From positions 19,068 to 83,067 of the forward strand of contig JAIQEY010000027.1 of assembly GCA_020073565.1 (NCBI GenBank): a stretch of 64,000 nt of DNA, written 5' to 3'. Position numbers and translations under genes: made by a program. A model generated the notes under the pieces. The model had not been told where the DNA came from. It saw only the letters and a program-made list of their open reading frames with translations, and made no database searches. Numbering within the stretch: the stretch's first letter is position 1; every line of letters starts with the position of its first letter. Below are positions 15,122-24,269 of this stretch, one piece after another. This DNA is from Terriglobia bacterium (GTDB taxonomy: Bacteria; Acidobacteriota; Terriglobia; Terriglobales; Acidobacteriaceae).

Positions 15122-15420
15122 ACGCAGGATGCGCCTGGGGCGCCCCGCTGGCGAGAACCCGGTCCGCCGTCTATAATCTCAGGTGCGAGCTCAAACCATA
15201 TAAAATTTCTACGGTCCATATCGCGATTGCCTAGCGAGGGCTACTGTGGGTTCCCAAGAGACAACTCCCAGAGTATTGAAATAAATGGAGTTATATGGAT
15301 TTCCCGCCTAAATCGAATGGCATCCCCCGTGCTTTAGTACACGGCGGACACGTTCTAAGAATCTCCCGAATAGGATCTGACAGACAGAAAGTTTTCATTG
15401 GGGAAGGAGCCCTCAAGATA
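15122..15420. other. Intergenic region upstream of the OmpA-type lipoprotein gene
   Basis: 299 bp with AT-richer stretches (ACCATATAAAATTTCTACGG; GAAATAAATGGAGTTATATG) that probably hold the promoter. The in-frame ATG at 15295 would add 42 residues before a normal signal peptide, so I read this as untranslated leader. AAGGAGC at about 15402 is the likely ribosome site. Confidence 0.4.
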
Positions 15421-16173
15421 ATGAATCGTATTTCGTTGACCCTGATGTTGGCGGGCGCGCTCGCAGCCACGATTGGTTGTTCGAGCAAGAACTACGTGCG
15501 CCAGCAGACCACTCCGCTCATTAACAAGACCAATGAACTCGACGACCTGACCGCGAAGAATTCGCGCGACATCAAGGACGTCGATCAGCGCGCTCAGGCT
15601 GGAATCCAAGCCGTGCAAGCTCGCGCTGCCGAGGTTGACCAGAAGGCCCTCGCCGCCGGAAGCAGCGCCGACAAGGCGCAGCTCGCGGCCAACAGCGCCA
15701 CCCAGCGCGTGGACACCCTGACAAACACCGTCGTCAATCTGGATAACTATCAGCCGGTTGTGGAAACCTCGGTGCATTTCGGATTCAACAAAGACAACCT
15801 GACCAAGGAGGCGAGGGAAGCGATCGATCAGCTCGCGGCCAGCGTCGCCGGCACCAAGGGATACATCATCACGGTGGAAGGCGGCACCGACTCGGTCGGA
15901 AGTTCAGATTACAACTACGACCTTAGCCAGCGACGCGCCAACGCGGTGATCCAGTACCTGGCGTCCGAAAAGAATGTTCCGGCCCATAAGATCTATCTGA
16001 TTGGGCTTGGAAAGGATAAGCCGGTTGAATCGAACACGACCAGGGAAGGACGCGCGAAGAACCGCCGCGTGGATATTCGCCTGATGACCAACACCGGTGC
16101 GGGAGCGACTCCTGCCCAGACGACTCCGAACAACACAACGCCGACGGCGAACGCGAATCCGCCGTCGATGTAA
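15421..16173 (+). CDS. OmpA/Pal-type peptidoglycan-associated lipoprotein
   Basis: 250 residues from ATG 15421. The signal peptide ends in a lipobox (ATIGC, Cys20), so the protein is lipid-anchored, probably in the outer membrane. Residues about 30-105 are an alanine-rich heptad-like helix (IQAVQARAAEVDQKAL) resembling Lpp-type coiled coils. Residues about 115-225 are an OmpA_C peptidoglycan-binding domain (VHFGFNKDNLTKEA, SQRRANAVIQYL, GLGKDKPVES, NRRVDIRL). The tail is Thr/Asn/Pro-rich. It ties the envelope to the cell wall. It is followed by a strong terminator. Confidence 0.88.
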   Translation: MNRISLTLMLAGALAATIGCSSKNYVRQQTTPLINKTNELDDLTAKNSRDIKDVDQRAQAGIQAVQARAAEVDQKALAAGSSADKAQLAANSATQRVDTLTNTVVNLDNYQPVVETSVHFGFNKDNLTKEAREAIDQLAASVAGTKGYIITVEGGTDSVGSSDYNYDLSQRRANAVIQYLASEKNVPAHKIYLIGLGKDKPVESNTTREGRAKNRRVDIRLMTNTGAGATPAQTTPNNTTPTANANPPSM

Positions 16174-16213
16174 ACAGTTTTCCCCTCCTCCCCGGAGAGG
16201 ACTTCGCCAAACC

Positions 16214-16248
16214 AGGCCGTCCCACTTGTGGGCGGCCTGTTTTTTTTG
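16214..16248 (+). terminator. Rho-independent terminator
   Basis: AGGCCG-T-CCCAC pairs with GTGGG-CGGCCT (one bulged T), followed by GTTTTTTTT. It ends the OmpA-type lipoprotein transcript. Confidence 0.85.
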
Positions 16249-16310
16249 CCCGAGCACCAGCGGCCCGACGATGATCGTTTCCGGAATTTCGATCATTTTT
16301 GCGCTAAAAT

Positions 16311-16826
16311 ATGGTGGTGCGGATCGCGTTTGTCATTCTCACCGGGTTACTCGTCACACCGGCGCTCTGGCCGCAGGACTCTTCGGACAAGACTGCCGAA
16401 CGCAATCGCGAGGCGCAGGAAAGCTCCAGCCGCGACACCCGAGTGGACATCAGCCCGCCCAAGGGCGATGCCAAAAATCACCCCGATAGCAAGGGTGCCG
16501 TGGCTGACCTTGAGCCCTCCGACAACCCGTCGGATGTGCAGGAGTTCCATCCCTGGAACCCAATGAAAGCGATGAAGGACGTTGAAGTGGGAGATTATTA
16601 CTTCAAGCGCAAGAACTATCGCGCCGCCCTCGATCGCTACAAGGAAGCGCTCTACTGGAAAGACAACGATGCCGTCGCTAGCTTTCGCCTGGCCGTGTGC
16701 CAGGAAAAATTAGGCGACAAATTAGAAGCAAAGAAATATTACGAGCAATACTTGAAGATTCTGCCGGAAGGCCCCTTCGCGAAAGACGCGCACGCTTCGC
16801 TCGATCGGCTTGCGAAGAACCAGTAG
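16311..16826 (+). CDS. Secreted TPR-repeat protein
   Basis: 171 residues with an N-terminal signal sequence (RIAFVILTGLLVTPALW) and a low-complexity acidic region (residues about 22-80). Two TPR-like units follow: VGDYYFKRKNYRAALDRYKEAL and a second unit starting AVASFRLAVCQEKLGDK. The pattern resembles the outer-membrane assembly lipoprotein BamD but is shorter and has no lipobox cysteine. A scaffold role in the periplasm is likely; partner unknown. The start lies about 60 nt after the preceding terminator, so it has its own promoter. Confidence 0.7.
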   Translation: MVVRIAFVILTGLLVTPALWPQDSSDKTAERNREAQESSSRDTRVDISPPKGDAKNHPDSKGAVADLEPSDNPSDVQEFHPWNPMKAMKDVEVGDYYFKRKNYRAALDRYKEALYWKDNDAVASFRLAVCQEKLGDKLEAKKYYEQYLKILPEGPFAKDAHASLDRLAKNQ

Positions 16827-16827
16827 T

Positions 16828-16943
16828 TAGCCGTCAGCCATCAGGTAAAGCGAACCTTCCCATCGTGGATCGCGGCCATATCTACGCAACGAACCGGTTG
16901 CCGCTTCTTCTGCAACTCAGGGGTACCTGATGGCTGACGGCTA
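16828..16943. repeat. 20-bp perfect inverted repeat flanking a 76-bp centre
   Basis: TAGCCGTCAGCCATCAGGTA at 16828-16847 is exactly inverted at 16924-16943. Words of the same type (GATGGCTGACGGCTGATGGC) recur at 39068. It lies between convergent genes and resembles a small non-autonomous repeat rather than a simple terminator. Confidence 0.6.
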
Positions 16944-16944
16944 T

Positions 16945-17541
16945 TTACTTCTCCACCCGCAGAAAATCCCCGGTCGACGCATTCACTGCGACCCGCAGCT
17001 TGGCGCTGTCGCGGTCGGTGCCGTAGATCACGTGCCAGGTAAGTTCGTTCTTTTGCCGGTTCCAGTCCAGTAGGTAATTGATGGGCGTGTCGGGTTCCTT
17101 CTCGATCAGTTTGTCGCCCCCATGTTTTTGCGCGGCTTCGAGCGCCTTGTCCGAGTCCACCTTGAGAAACTGAATGTTGAAGACCTGGGTACTGACGTTG
17201 CTGGGACTGTAGGTATCCTCGACGCCGGGCGAAACCTCGCCGTTGGACCATGTGTAAGGTTTCACGCTGCGCTGCGCCGGCGACGCGAATCCGATCCGCC
17301 ACGATCCGGCCTTGCCGTCTCGCCCTTTGAAGTTCCCGGTCATCTCCGATTCAACCCGGAAGGGCTGAGCATCCTGAGCCCACCCGCGGGCCGGCACGTA
17401 GCATTTGTAGAGGGCGCTCTCTCCGGTAATTGCCTCCGGAGCCTTCGGCTGCGGTTTCTCAGCGGTCGCGGGTTTCGTGGGCTCGGACGAGCATCCCGCC
17501 AAAAAAGCAAGCGCGAGAATCGCGACAAATAGTTTCCTCAT
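16945..17541 (-). CDS. Lipoprotein of unknown function
   Basis: 198 residues from ATG 17541. The signal peptide ends in a lipobox (AFLAGC). A Pro/Lys/Ala-rich spacer (residues about 22-40) is followed by a globular domain containing ALYKCYVPARGW, SWRIGFASPAQR, and a closing YGTDRDSAKLRVAVNASTGDFLRV. The final segment resembles a PepSY-like strand pattern, but I do not recognise the family. It is divergent from the DinB-like gene. Confidence 0.6.
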   Translation of the reverse strand: MRKLFVAILALAFLAGCSSEPTKPATAEKPQPKAPEAITGESALYKCYVPARGWAQDAQPFRVESEMTGNFKGRDGKAGSWRIGFASPAQRSVKPYTWSNGEVSPGVEDTYSPSNVSTQVFNIQFLKVDSDKALEAAQKHGGDKLIEKEPDTPINYLLDWNRQKNELTWHVIYGTDRDSAKLRVAVNASTGDFLRVEK

Positions 17542-17603
17542 CGTGTTTTCCTGTAGTAGTTTTGTGGGACGAATTCGCGACGCTATTGTACTGAACCTTG
17601 ACC

Positions 17604-18107
17604 ATGGATTCCTATCTCGAACGTCTGCAACGCGAACTTGAAAGCGCAACCGAGGGTGCGACGGCCGCTGGCTTCGACCGGGCTCCCGCGGGAAAATGGA
17701 ATGCCGCCCAAGTTCTCGAGCATCTCTTTCTGACTTACAAGGGCACCAACAAGGGCATCAGCAAGTGCCTGGAGAACGGTTTGCCCCTGGCAACGGGCGC
17801 TACGTTCCAGCAGAGGATCAGGACACTGCTGGTTGTCCGGTTCGGATATCTTCCCAACGGCAGGAAAGCGCCGGAACGCGCCATGCCGCGAGGAATGGCG
17901 GCCGAGGAAGTGCGGCAAGCCATCTTTCCTGAAATTCAGCGGATGGCGTCAGGCCTTCGCGACTGCGAAACCAGGTTCGGTCCGAAAACCAAGCTCATGG
18001 ACCACCCGATCCTGGGGGCCCTAACGGCGGCGGAATGGCGCAAATTTCATTGGGTTCATGGCCGGCATCACGCCCGGCAGATTCGCCAGCGCCTCGGGAA
18101 GGCTTGA
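17604..18107 (+). CDS. DinB-like/DUF1569 four-helix protein
   Basis: 167 residues from ATG 17604. KWNAAQVLEHLFLTYKGT and HWVHGRHHARQI are the two conserved histidine helices of DUF1569 in the DinB/YfiT superfamily. These are metal-binding four-helix bundles, several of which are thiol-dependent transferases or hydrolases. Three metal-ligand histidines can be seen (VLEHLF and the HxxxH of WVHGRHH). No substrate can be assigned. Confidence 0.7.
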   Translation: MDSYLERLQRELESATEGATAAGFDRAPAGKWNAAQVLEHLFLTYKGTNKGISKCLENGLPLATGATFQQRIRTLLVVRFGYLPNGRKAPERAMPRGMAAEEVRQAIFPEIQRMASGLRDCETRFGPKTKLMDHPILGALTAAEWRKFHWVHGRHHARQIRQRLGKA

Positions 18108-18173
18108 GACCGGATCCTGTAAGAATGACTCGAGCGAAGGCGCGGTTGGCCGGGCGCCCTCATCCCCGGACGC

Positions 18174-18761
18174 CTATTCCTGATCCTTCTGCTTCAGTCC
18201 GGCCTTCCGCGCTTCCTCCTGCGCGGCCTCAAGCTGCTGTTGGGCAGCAGCAATCTCCTTCTGCTTGTCGGTAATCTGCTCTTGATATTGCGCGTCTTGC
18301 TTATCCCAACTGCCCGAGTTGCGCAGACGGTTGCCGGCGTCGGCATACATGGCGGCCGCGCGCAGCTTGTATTCCCGTTGCGTGAGATCCAACTCGTGGT
18401 TCAGGGCATCGACTTTCTGTTTCTGCTCATCGATTTTTTTCTGCAGATCTTCCGCGGCCTTCTGGCGGTCAGCCGCAGCATCGGCTTTAGCATCCTTAGG
18501 GGTGGCCTGGGCGCCGTCGGTTTGCGCGATGGCCGTTGTCGCTGCCTGCGGATCGCTCGCAGACGCGCTCTGCTCCGGCCCCACAACGCTCAGATGGACG
18601 TCTTTGGGGAGGTTGTCATTGTCGTAGTGGTGGCTGGTCGAAGCCGTTTGCGGCTTCCCTTTGCGAGCCGCCCGCGCGTAGTCTCCCAGGGACTGCGCGT
18701 TCGCCGCGCTCGCCCCCAAAAGGATCAGAACCGCCGTTGCCATGCATGCTATCTGCTTCAT
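18174..18761 (-). CDS. Secreted coiled-coil protein of unknown function
   Basis: 195 residues. A signal peptide is followed by cleavage near SAANAQS. An Ala/Asp/Thr-rich linker (residues about 60-95) leads to a long charged helix rich in Lys, Gln, Glu and Asp, including DLQKKIDEQKQKVDALNHEL and QQQLEAAQEEARKAG, which should form a coiled coil. The N-terminal SLGDYARAARKGK is a motif seen in other secreted acidobacterial proteins (from memory). A structural periplasmic role is only a guess. Confidence 0.6.
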   Translation of the reverse strand: MKQIACMATAVLILLGASAANAQSLGDYARAARKGKPQTASTSHHYDNDNLPKDVHLSVVGPEQSASASDPQAATTAIAQTDGAQATPKDAKADAAADRQKAAEDLQKKIDEQKQKVDALNHELDLTQREYKLRAAAMYADAGNRLRNSGSWDKQDAQYQEQITDKQKEIAAAQQQLEAAQEEARKAGLKQKDQE

Positions 18762-18814
18762 GTGATCACCCTTCCGCGAGCCCGTTGTTCCAGCGTGACC
18801 CGCCCTACTTGATT

Positions 18815-19669
18815 TTAGGAACCTGCGGCCGCAGTCTTTGCGCCCGCCAGAAAACGTACCGTGGTCCGGTCCAATCGAGCCGCCTCGCTGGCGATATCGT
18901 CCGCCAACTGGCGCGCCAATTCCGGATCCCGGGTTTGCGCCAACTGTTGCGCGTATCCCGCAATCGTGGTCAGCGAATTCCTGAGTCCCAGCGCCATCTC
19001 CGAGGAAATCTCCTGGTGCAGCTGCCCTTCCTGCCGGATCCGCTCAATCTCCGTTTTATCGTTGATCAGGAACGTAGTCCCGAGCAAACTCGCATCCTCC
19101 GCAAAAACCGGAGAGGCGGTCACTTCCAGCACCAGATTCCCACTCTCGCGGGTGGCGCACTCAATGACCAATCCGTGCACCGCCAATTCGCCGGAGAGGG
19201 CCGGCGCCAGTGCTTCCTCGATACTGGTTGGGCCACCCGCGCCGCTGGTTTCCGGCCGCATGGTTGCGCTCCGAAAAAGTTCGGCAACACTCATGCCGAT
19301 GGGCGAGGCAAAACCCAAAAGCTTGCGCGCCGCGGAATTGGCTTGTCGCACGAGTCGACTCGGATTGAAGAACAGCACGCCGCAGGAGAGGTTGGCCAGG
19401 ACCGTTGCGCTCAGCGTGTCGGATGCCTTGGCGCGCCTGCGGTCGGCGAGTTGCTGCGCGCTGAGTTCGTGTTTCTGCTGCTTCAATTGCTGAATGACGG
19501 CGTGATACGCGTGGACTGGAAGGCCGTCGCTCGATATGGGCACCTTGTTCAGCGATTCGGGCTCGGCTACCAGATCCTTGCGCAACCGGTGAATTAGAAA
19601 GGCGCCAAACACGAAGGCTGCGCCGCCAGCCAGTAAGAGCAAGCCCATGCGCAGGACCATCGGGTTCAT
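18815..19669 (-). CDS. Membrane PAS protein with degenerate histidine-kinase dimerisation domain
   Basis: 284 residues from ATG 19669, 8 nt after the pilD stop. There is one N-terminal TM helix (LRMGLLLLAGGAAFVFGAFL), then a helix linker, a PAS domain (residues about 90-215, GVLFFNPSRLVRQANSAARKLLGF), and a HisKA-like pair of helices (SSEMALGLRNSLTTIAGYAQQL). The phospho-accepting histidine of HisKA is absent, and there is no ATPase domain. It therefore cannot be an ordinary kinase. Coupling to pilD suggests a role with type IV pilus or type II secretion regulation. Confidence 0.7.
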   Translation of the reverse strand: MNPMVLRMGLLLLAGGAAFVFGAFLIHRLRKDLVAEPESLNKVPISSDGLPVHAYHAVIQQLKQQKHELSAQQLADRRRAKASDTLSATVLANLSCGVLFFNPSRLVRQANSAARKLLGFASPIGMSVAELFRSATMRPETSGAGGPTSIEEALAPALSGELAVHGLVIECATRESGNLVLEVTASPVFAEDASLLGTTFLINDKTEIERIRQEGQLHQEISSEMALGLRNSLTTIAGYAQQLAQTRDPELARQLADDIASEAARLDRTTVRFLAGAKTAAAGS

Positions 19670-19677
19670 CAGCAGAT

Positions 19678-20598
19678 TCACAGCGCCCTCCAGTACCAGT
19701 GCAGGACCTGATCGCCGAAGAAGAAAGCCAGCAACGCCACGCCTCCCAGGAACACCCCAAACGGCATCTCGTAATAGCGCAAAGCCAGGCGCGCCGACTG
19801 CCATGCCCGCCGGTGTGCTTCGCTGGAGGTAGCGCCACGAGCGATCCTCCGGCGCGTGCGCTTAATCCAAACCGCCACCAGAGTGCTTATCCCGAACAGC
19901 GAACCAGCCAGCGAAGCTGCAAAAATCGTGAGTACGGTCAACTTGGTTCCCATGAACGCGCCGATCATCGCCATCAGCTTGACGTCGCCGAATCCCATGC
20001 CTTCCACCCCGCGAGCCCGCAGATAGATCGCGGCCGCGCCATACAGAAACGAGGCGCCCACTGCCGCTCCCAGCAGAGCGTCTGAAAGCGACCACAACCG
20101 CCAGGAAATCTGGTGCCGGAGCGAAACGGACATGAAGCCGGGCATGATGCGAGACGCCAGGTCATTCACCGGAACCACCAGGCTGAACGCAATACCCACC
20201 AACAGCCCGGGCAAGGTCATCGCGTCGGGCAACAACTTGGTTTCGGCGTCGGTGAAGATCAACCCAAGCAGTAAGTAGCCCAGCACGATGCATTTCAACA
20301 TCGCCAGACTCAAGCCGAAGTGTGAGTAGCAGGCCACGAACAGAAAGCCCGTGAGCAGTTCGACCACCAGGTAGCGGGGCGAAATCGGCTGCTTGCAGGC
20401 GCGGCATTTTCCCCGCAAAACCAGCCAGCTCAGCACGGGCAGATTGTGATAGAGCGGGATCAGGTCTCCGCAGTGTGGACACGCCGAGCGTGGCGCCACC
20501 ACCGACTTGTGGCGCGGCAGCCGGTAGATACACACATTCAGGAAGCTGCCAAAGCACAGCCCCAGAGCGAAGATCGCTGCTGCGAAAAGAGGGTCCAC
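19678..20598 (-). CDS. pilD: Prepilin peptidase/N-methyltransferase (PilD)
   Basis: 306 residues, polytopic. The N-terminal methylase domain has both zinc-binding pairs (CPHC and CRAC, residues about 40-70). The aspartyl protease motifs are ETKLLPD preceded by FTDA, and GMGFGDVKLM. It cleaves and N-methylates type IV prepilin-like signal peptides of pilins and secretion pseudopilins. The loop between TM helices includes a longer insert (residues about 145-175) than in E. coli GspO. It is translationally close to the PAS gene downstream. Pilin genes are not in the window, though a secretin is encoded at 41878. Confidence 0.92.
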   Translation of the reverse strand: MDPLFAAAIFALGLCFGSFLNVCIYRLPRHKSVVAPRSACPHCGDLIPLYHNLPVLSWLVLRGKCRACKQPISPRYLVVELLTGFLFVACYSHFGLSLAMLKCIVLGYLLLGLIFTDAETKLLPDAMTLPGLLVGIAFSLVVPVNDLASRIMPGFMSVSLRHQISWRLWSLSDALLGAAVGASFLYGAAAIYLRARGVEGMGFGDVKLMAMIGAFMGTKLTVLTIFAASLAGSLFGISTLVAVWIKRTRRRIARGATSSEAHRRAWQSARLALRYYEMPFGVFLGGVALLAFFFGDQVLHWYWRAL

Positions 20599-20674
20599 GT
20601 TTTCTAAGTGCCCAGTTTTTCTGGATTTGGCCGATTATATGACGGCCAGGCGGGGCGCTACTAAGGTACGAAGG

Positions 20675-22177
20675 TCAGTGTCCCTTCGTCCCTCGTAAGT
20701 CATTGCCAACAAAGCAGAAAGTTTCATCTCGCGCAACCTGGCTCAGGTCGTGGCCGTGGGGCATGAAGACCGTGAACACAGTTCCGGTCTGGGTCCCTTC
20801 GGAGCGGCTGCGAGCCCGGATCGATCCCCCGTGCTTCTGCACGATACCGCGCGATACCCATAGCCCCAACCCGGTCCCGGCATCTTTCTTGGTGGTGTAG
20901 AAGGGCTCGAAGATTCGCCGGAGGTTCTCCCGCGCAATGCCGCTGCCGTTGTCGGCGACCGTGATCCGAATTCCCTCGCGGCCATCGGACCACCGCCGGC
21001 TGCCCGCGACCCGGACCTGCAACGAACCGCCATCGCTCATGGCGTCGACCGCATTCACCAGCAGGTTGGCCAGCAACTGGCGGAGTTCGCCGGAATAGCC
21101 GCTGATCTGGCCGCTGTTTCGGTAGCGGCGGGTTACACGGATACTTCGGTCTTCCAGCTTGCGCGAGTAGAGTTGCAGGATTTCATCCATGATGACGGCC
21201 GGGTCCATCGAACCCGGGGAGCCCGTCTCCCGAACAAAGCCCAAGGTCTGCTGCGCGAGACGCGCAATCCGGCCGACCTCCTGTTCAGCCATGGTCAGAT
21301 ACTGGTGCGCGTTGGAGGAGTCGTGACGCGCCAGGTAAAGCAGGTTGAGGACGGCTTCGAGCGGATTATTGATCTCATGGGCAATCGAGGCCGCCAGTCT
21401 CCCCGCTGTCGCCAGCTTCTCACTGCGCCGCACCGCTTCCTCCGACTGCCTTTGCACGGAGATGTCGCGCGTGATGACCGAGGCCCCCACAATCTTTCCC
21501 TTGGCGTTCCGCAGAGGCGAGACCGTCAGGACTACCGGGAAGCACGTACCGTCTTTGCGCATGCGTTCCGTCTGGTAGGGCTCGACATGCTCGCCGCGGT
21601 TGACGACCTGGATGATCCGCTGGACTTCCTCTCGCCTCTCGTTCGGTGCTAGCTGATACACGGATATTCCGACTGCCTCCTGGGCGCTAAAGCCGTAGAG
21701 ACGTTCGGCGCCGCGATTCCAACTGGTGACCGTTCCGTCGGGACTCTTGCTGAAAATTGCGTCGTCGGAGTATTCGACGATGGCTGCCATCTCACGCGTC
21801 GTTCGTTCCGCTCGCAATTCGGCGCGTGATTTCTGGCGCGCCATGCTGCCGGCAAATACCGAAATGGCAAGGAACACCCCCAGGCTCTCCAGATCCGCGC
21901 CGCTGAGAGCGAAACTAAAGCGAGGCACAAGCACGAACAAGTCCAGACAGGCAGCGGACAGAACAGAGCTAAATAGAGCGGGACCGAACCCAAGAAAACG
22001 CGCGGTCAGCAGTACTGCCGCCAGAAAAAGAGCAAAGGGATGGCGATGCAATACCGACGAGAGGCTCCACAGACTGAGGGCCACCCACACTGCCAGCGCC
22101 GCGCCTCCGTAACGCATGAACGTCAAATAGCGCTTGGTTGCTGTCCGTCTCTGTTGATTGGCGCCAAGTACTGGCAT
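20675..22177 (-). CDS. Membrane sensor histidine kinase, DUF4118-PAS-HisKA-HATPase
   Basis: 500 residues from ATG 22177 (TTGGAG upstream). Three to four TM helices at residues about 20-115 resemble the KdpD-type DUF4118 module (FALFLAAVLLTARFLGFGPAL). The PAS domain follows (IVEYSDDAIFSKSPDGTVTSWNRGAERLYGFSAQE is split by the core helices). HisKA carries the phospho-His (SIAHEINNPLEAVLN), and the ATPase domain has N, G1 and G2 boxes (LLVNAVDAM, DNGSGI, GTGLGLWVS). It autophosphorylates in response to an unknown signal. No response regulator is adjacent, so it is an orphan kinase. Confidence 0.88.
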   Translation of the reverse strand: MPVLGANQQRRTATKRYLTFMRYGGAALAVWVALSLWSLSSVLHRHPFALFLAAVLLTARFLGFGPALFSSVLSAACLDLFVLVPRFSFALSGADLESLGVFLAISVFAGSMARQKSRAELRAERTTREMAAIVEYSDDAIFSKSPDGTVTSWNRGAERLYGFSAQEAVGISVYQLAPNERREEVQRIIQVVNRGEHVEPYQTERMRKDGTCFPVVLTVSPLRNAKGKIVGASVITRDISVQRQSEEAVRRSEKLATAGRLAASIAHEINNPLEAVLNLLYLARHDSSNAHQYLTMAEQEVGRIARLAQQTLGFVRETGSPGSMDPAVIMDEILQLYSRKLEDRSIRVTRRYRNSGQISGYSGELRQLLANLLVNAVDAMSDGGSLQVRVAGSRRWSDGREGIRITVADNGSGIARENLRRIFEPFYTTKKDAGTGLGLWVSRGIVQKHGGSIRARSRSEGTQTGTVFTVFMPHGHDLSQVARDETFCFVGNDLRGTKGH

Positions 22178-22352
22178 GTCTCCAAGGGGCGAAAATAGGT
22201 CGCGATCAAGCGAGGACTGACAAAAGGCGGTTCTGACGAAGATCGGCGACTGCAAGAACTCTACCAGCAGGAAGGGTGAGCGGCAACCACAAGACATCAA
22301 GCGCGGGAATGCGTTTGGCAACCGCGTGCATTCCCGGCTCTCGCGCAGTATG

Positions 22353-22790
22353 CTACTTTTTCTGGAGCGACTCGATGTACTTGTTCAGATTGGTGACACG
22401 CTGCTGCACTTCGGAATCGTGTCCGCTGCTGATACTTCGAAACAGGTGGCCCCAGATCGGCATGTCCTTGCTACCGTGGGCCGCCAGTACTTGCTCTCCG
22501 CTAAGGATCGCAGAAACCTTCAATGCCGGATACTTGCCCGCGTTCTTGCTGGCCAGAGCGGTCAGATCGGTCGGCGGCACCTTCAAGGCATCCGCAGCTG
22601 GGCCGTTCCCTTTGCCGTCGGTGCCATGGCAGACGGCGCAGTAGGTCTTGTACATCTCCTGCCCTGAGGCCGGTGATGTGGGTCTGATTGTGACATGTTT
22701 GATTTCTTTCTGGGGCTGTTGAGCCGCCGCCATCATCACCATGGCGATGACCGCTGCGAGAGCGATCCAAACACTCCTGTGAGCACGCAT
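22353..22790 (-). CDS. Secreted c-type cytochrome
   Basis: 145 residues from ATG 22790, with a strong ribosome site (CGAGGAGGAAAC). A signal peptide or anchor lies at residues about 5-25. The single haem motif is CAVCHG, with GTDGKGNGPAA after it, and a distal methionine in KDMPIWG. It is a mono-haem class I cytochrome similar to those accompanying alcohol or sugar dehydrogenases and oxidases. It should carry electrons in the periplasm. The ccsA-type gene at 57867 may serve its maturation. Confidence 0.85.
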   Translation of the reverse strand: MRAHRSVWIALAAVIAMVMMAAAQQPQKEIKHVTIRPTSPASGQEMYKTYCAVCHGTDGKGNGPAADALKVPPTDLTALASKNAGKYPALKVSAILSGEQVLAAHGSKDMPIWGHLFRSISSGHDSEVQQRVTNLNKYIESLQKK

Positions 22791-22991
22791 GTTTCCTCCT
22801 CGGGCTTCAACGTCTACCCGTCTCACTACGTACAACAGGTCAGTGTAGCCGCGGGGCAAACTCCAAACGGTGAGGATCGTCACATTGACGGGTGATTGAA
22901 AACGCAACGGTGACTCACAGACACCGTCAGCCGGAACCTCCAAGAGATAAGGGCACCGGATTGGTGCCCTTCACGATGCGCCCAGTCGTTC

Positions 22992-24092
22992 CTACTGAGG
23001 CGTGTCCATTTTCTTCCGACTCGAGTTCGGGCCTTCCTCAACTTGCGTCACCGTCAGCGGTGATTGCAGTGTGAAGTTCAGGACGGTCTCGCTCGGCAGC
23101 TTGATCTGTTGTCCTTTGGTGGCCGCTTGCACGCCTCCTCCCACTCCGCCGCCGGCCGCAGCGCCAATCCCTGCGCCTTTGCCGCCCCCGGCAATTCCAC
23201 CAATGATGGCTCCGATCACCGCGCCCGCGCCCACTTTCTCTGCGGTGTTGGTCGTCCGCGAGTTGCCCGCCCGCCGGTATTGATCAGTCTGTATGTTGTA
23301 CGACTTGCCGCCCACCGTGATCCGGTCCAACTGCAGCACCAGTTCTGACTTGCCCGCAAATTTCCCGGCGCTCTTCACATCCACCACATGCCCTTGAACG
23401 TCGTATCCGGAAGGAATCGCCACGTCACCCTCACTCGCAAGCGGTGAGTCCAGGGTCGCCCGGAAGGTTTCTCCAGGCTGCGCAGTTTCAGAGCTGATCG
23501 CGTCCACCAGGCGAATCGCCATGGCTGTCCCCGAGAGAATCGTGACCTTCTTCGGCGCCGGCGGAGCCGGAGGAGGCGGTGGAGTTGAAGGAGCGGCCGG
23601 AGCGGCTTGTTCCTGTGCCATCTCCATGGCTCCGTCAACCGCCGTCTCTGGCGCAGCCGCTACCTTCTCAACGTGCGCGCGCGGCTGAGTCCGTTGGTGC
23701 ACTGCGCTTGGTTTTGGCTTGGCTGCCCGTCTCGCAGGTTCCGGCGAAGAGATCTGCACCGTTTGGTCTGGTGCGGGCGCCTCCGGCGCAGCCGCCACCG
23801 CCGGTCCCGTTTGCAGATCGTTCACCACTTGCTTGACGCCCGGGATCCCGGAAGCATAGCGGGAGGCTGCCGTGCGCTGGGCCTCATTGTCCACCGTGCC
23901 CGAAAGCGTAACCACCCCGCCCGAAGTCTGCACGGTGATTGCCTTACCCTGGAGCCCGGAATCCTCGTTGAGCTTGGATTGGATCTGCCCGGTCAACTGG
24001 CTGTCATCGGGTGCCTTCGTGCACGCCGCACCTGCGACGAGGACGCTCACCAGCAATACGACCCCAATATAAGTTCCTGCCCTAAGTCTCAT
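22992..24092 (-). CDS. BON-domain, glycine-zipper lipoprotein
   Basis: 366 residues from ATG 24092. The lipobox is VAGAAC. Residues about 25-90 are a BON phospholipid-binding domain (LTGQIQSKLNEDSGL, VQTSGGVVTLSGTVD). A Pro/Ala-rich linker with a run of prolines (STPPPPPAPPAP) follows. The C-terminal half starts with VTILSGTAMAIRLVDA and ends with a glycine zipper (GAGAVIGAIIGGIAGGGKGA). BON/zipper proteins stabilise the envelope (OsmY-like). It lies in the outer membrane or periplasm; precise role unknown. Confidence 0.75.
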   Translation of the reverse strand: MRLRAGTYIGVVLLVSVLVAGAACTKAPDDSQLTGQIQSKLNEDSGLQGKAITVQTSGGVVTLSGTVDNEAQRTAASRYASGIPGVKQVVNDLQTGPAVAAAPEAPAPDQTVQISSPEPARRAAKPKPSAVHQRTQPRAHVEKVAAAPETAVDGAMEMAQEQAAPAAPSTPPPPPAPPAPKKVTILSGTAMAIRLVDAISSETAQPGETFRATLDSPLASEGDVAIPSGYDVQGHVVDVKSAGKFAGKSELVLQLDRITVGGKSYNIQTDQYRRAGNSRTTNTAEKVGAGAVIGAIIGGIAGGGKGAGIGAAAGGGVGGGVQAATKGQQIKLPSETVLNFTLQSPLTVTQVEEGPNSSRKKMDTPQ

Positions 24093-24269
24093 AGACCACT
24101 CCTGATTGAAGAAGGAAAAATTCCTGTACCAGTTTAGATGCACGCGGGCGGCTTGGTCACAGGGAAATTTCTAGTGGGAAGTGCTCAGACGGAGACCCTC
24201 AGGGCCCCCAACGCATCAGCCTTCGGGCGGGAGCACCCAAACGTTGCCATGAGCGATCCTCCCTCCAGT

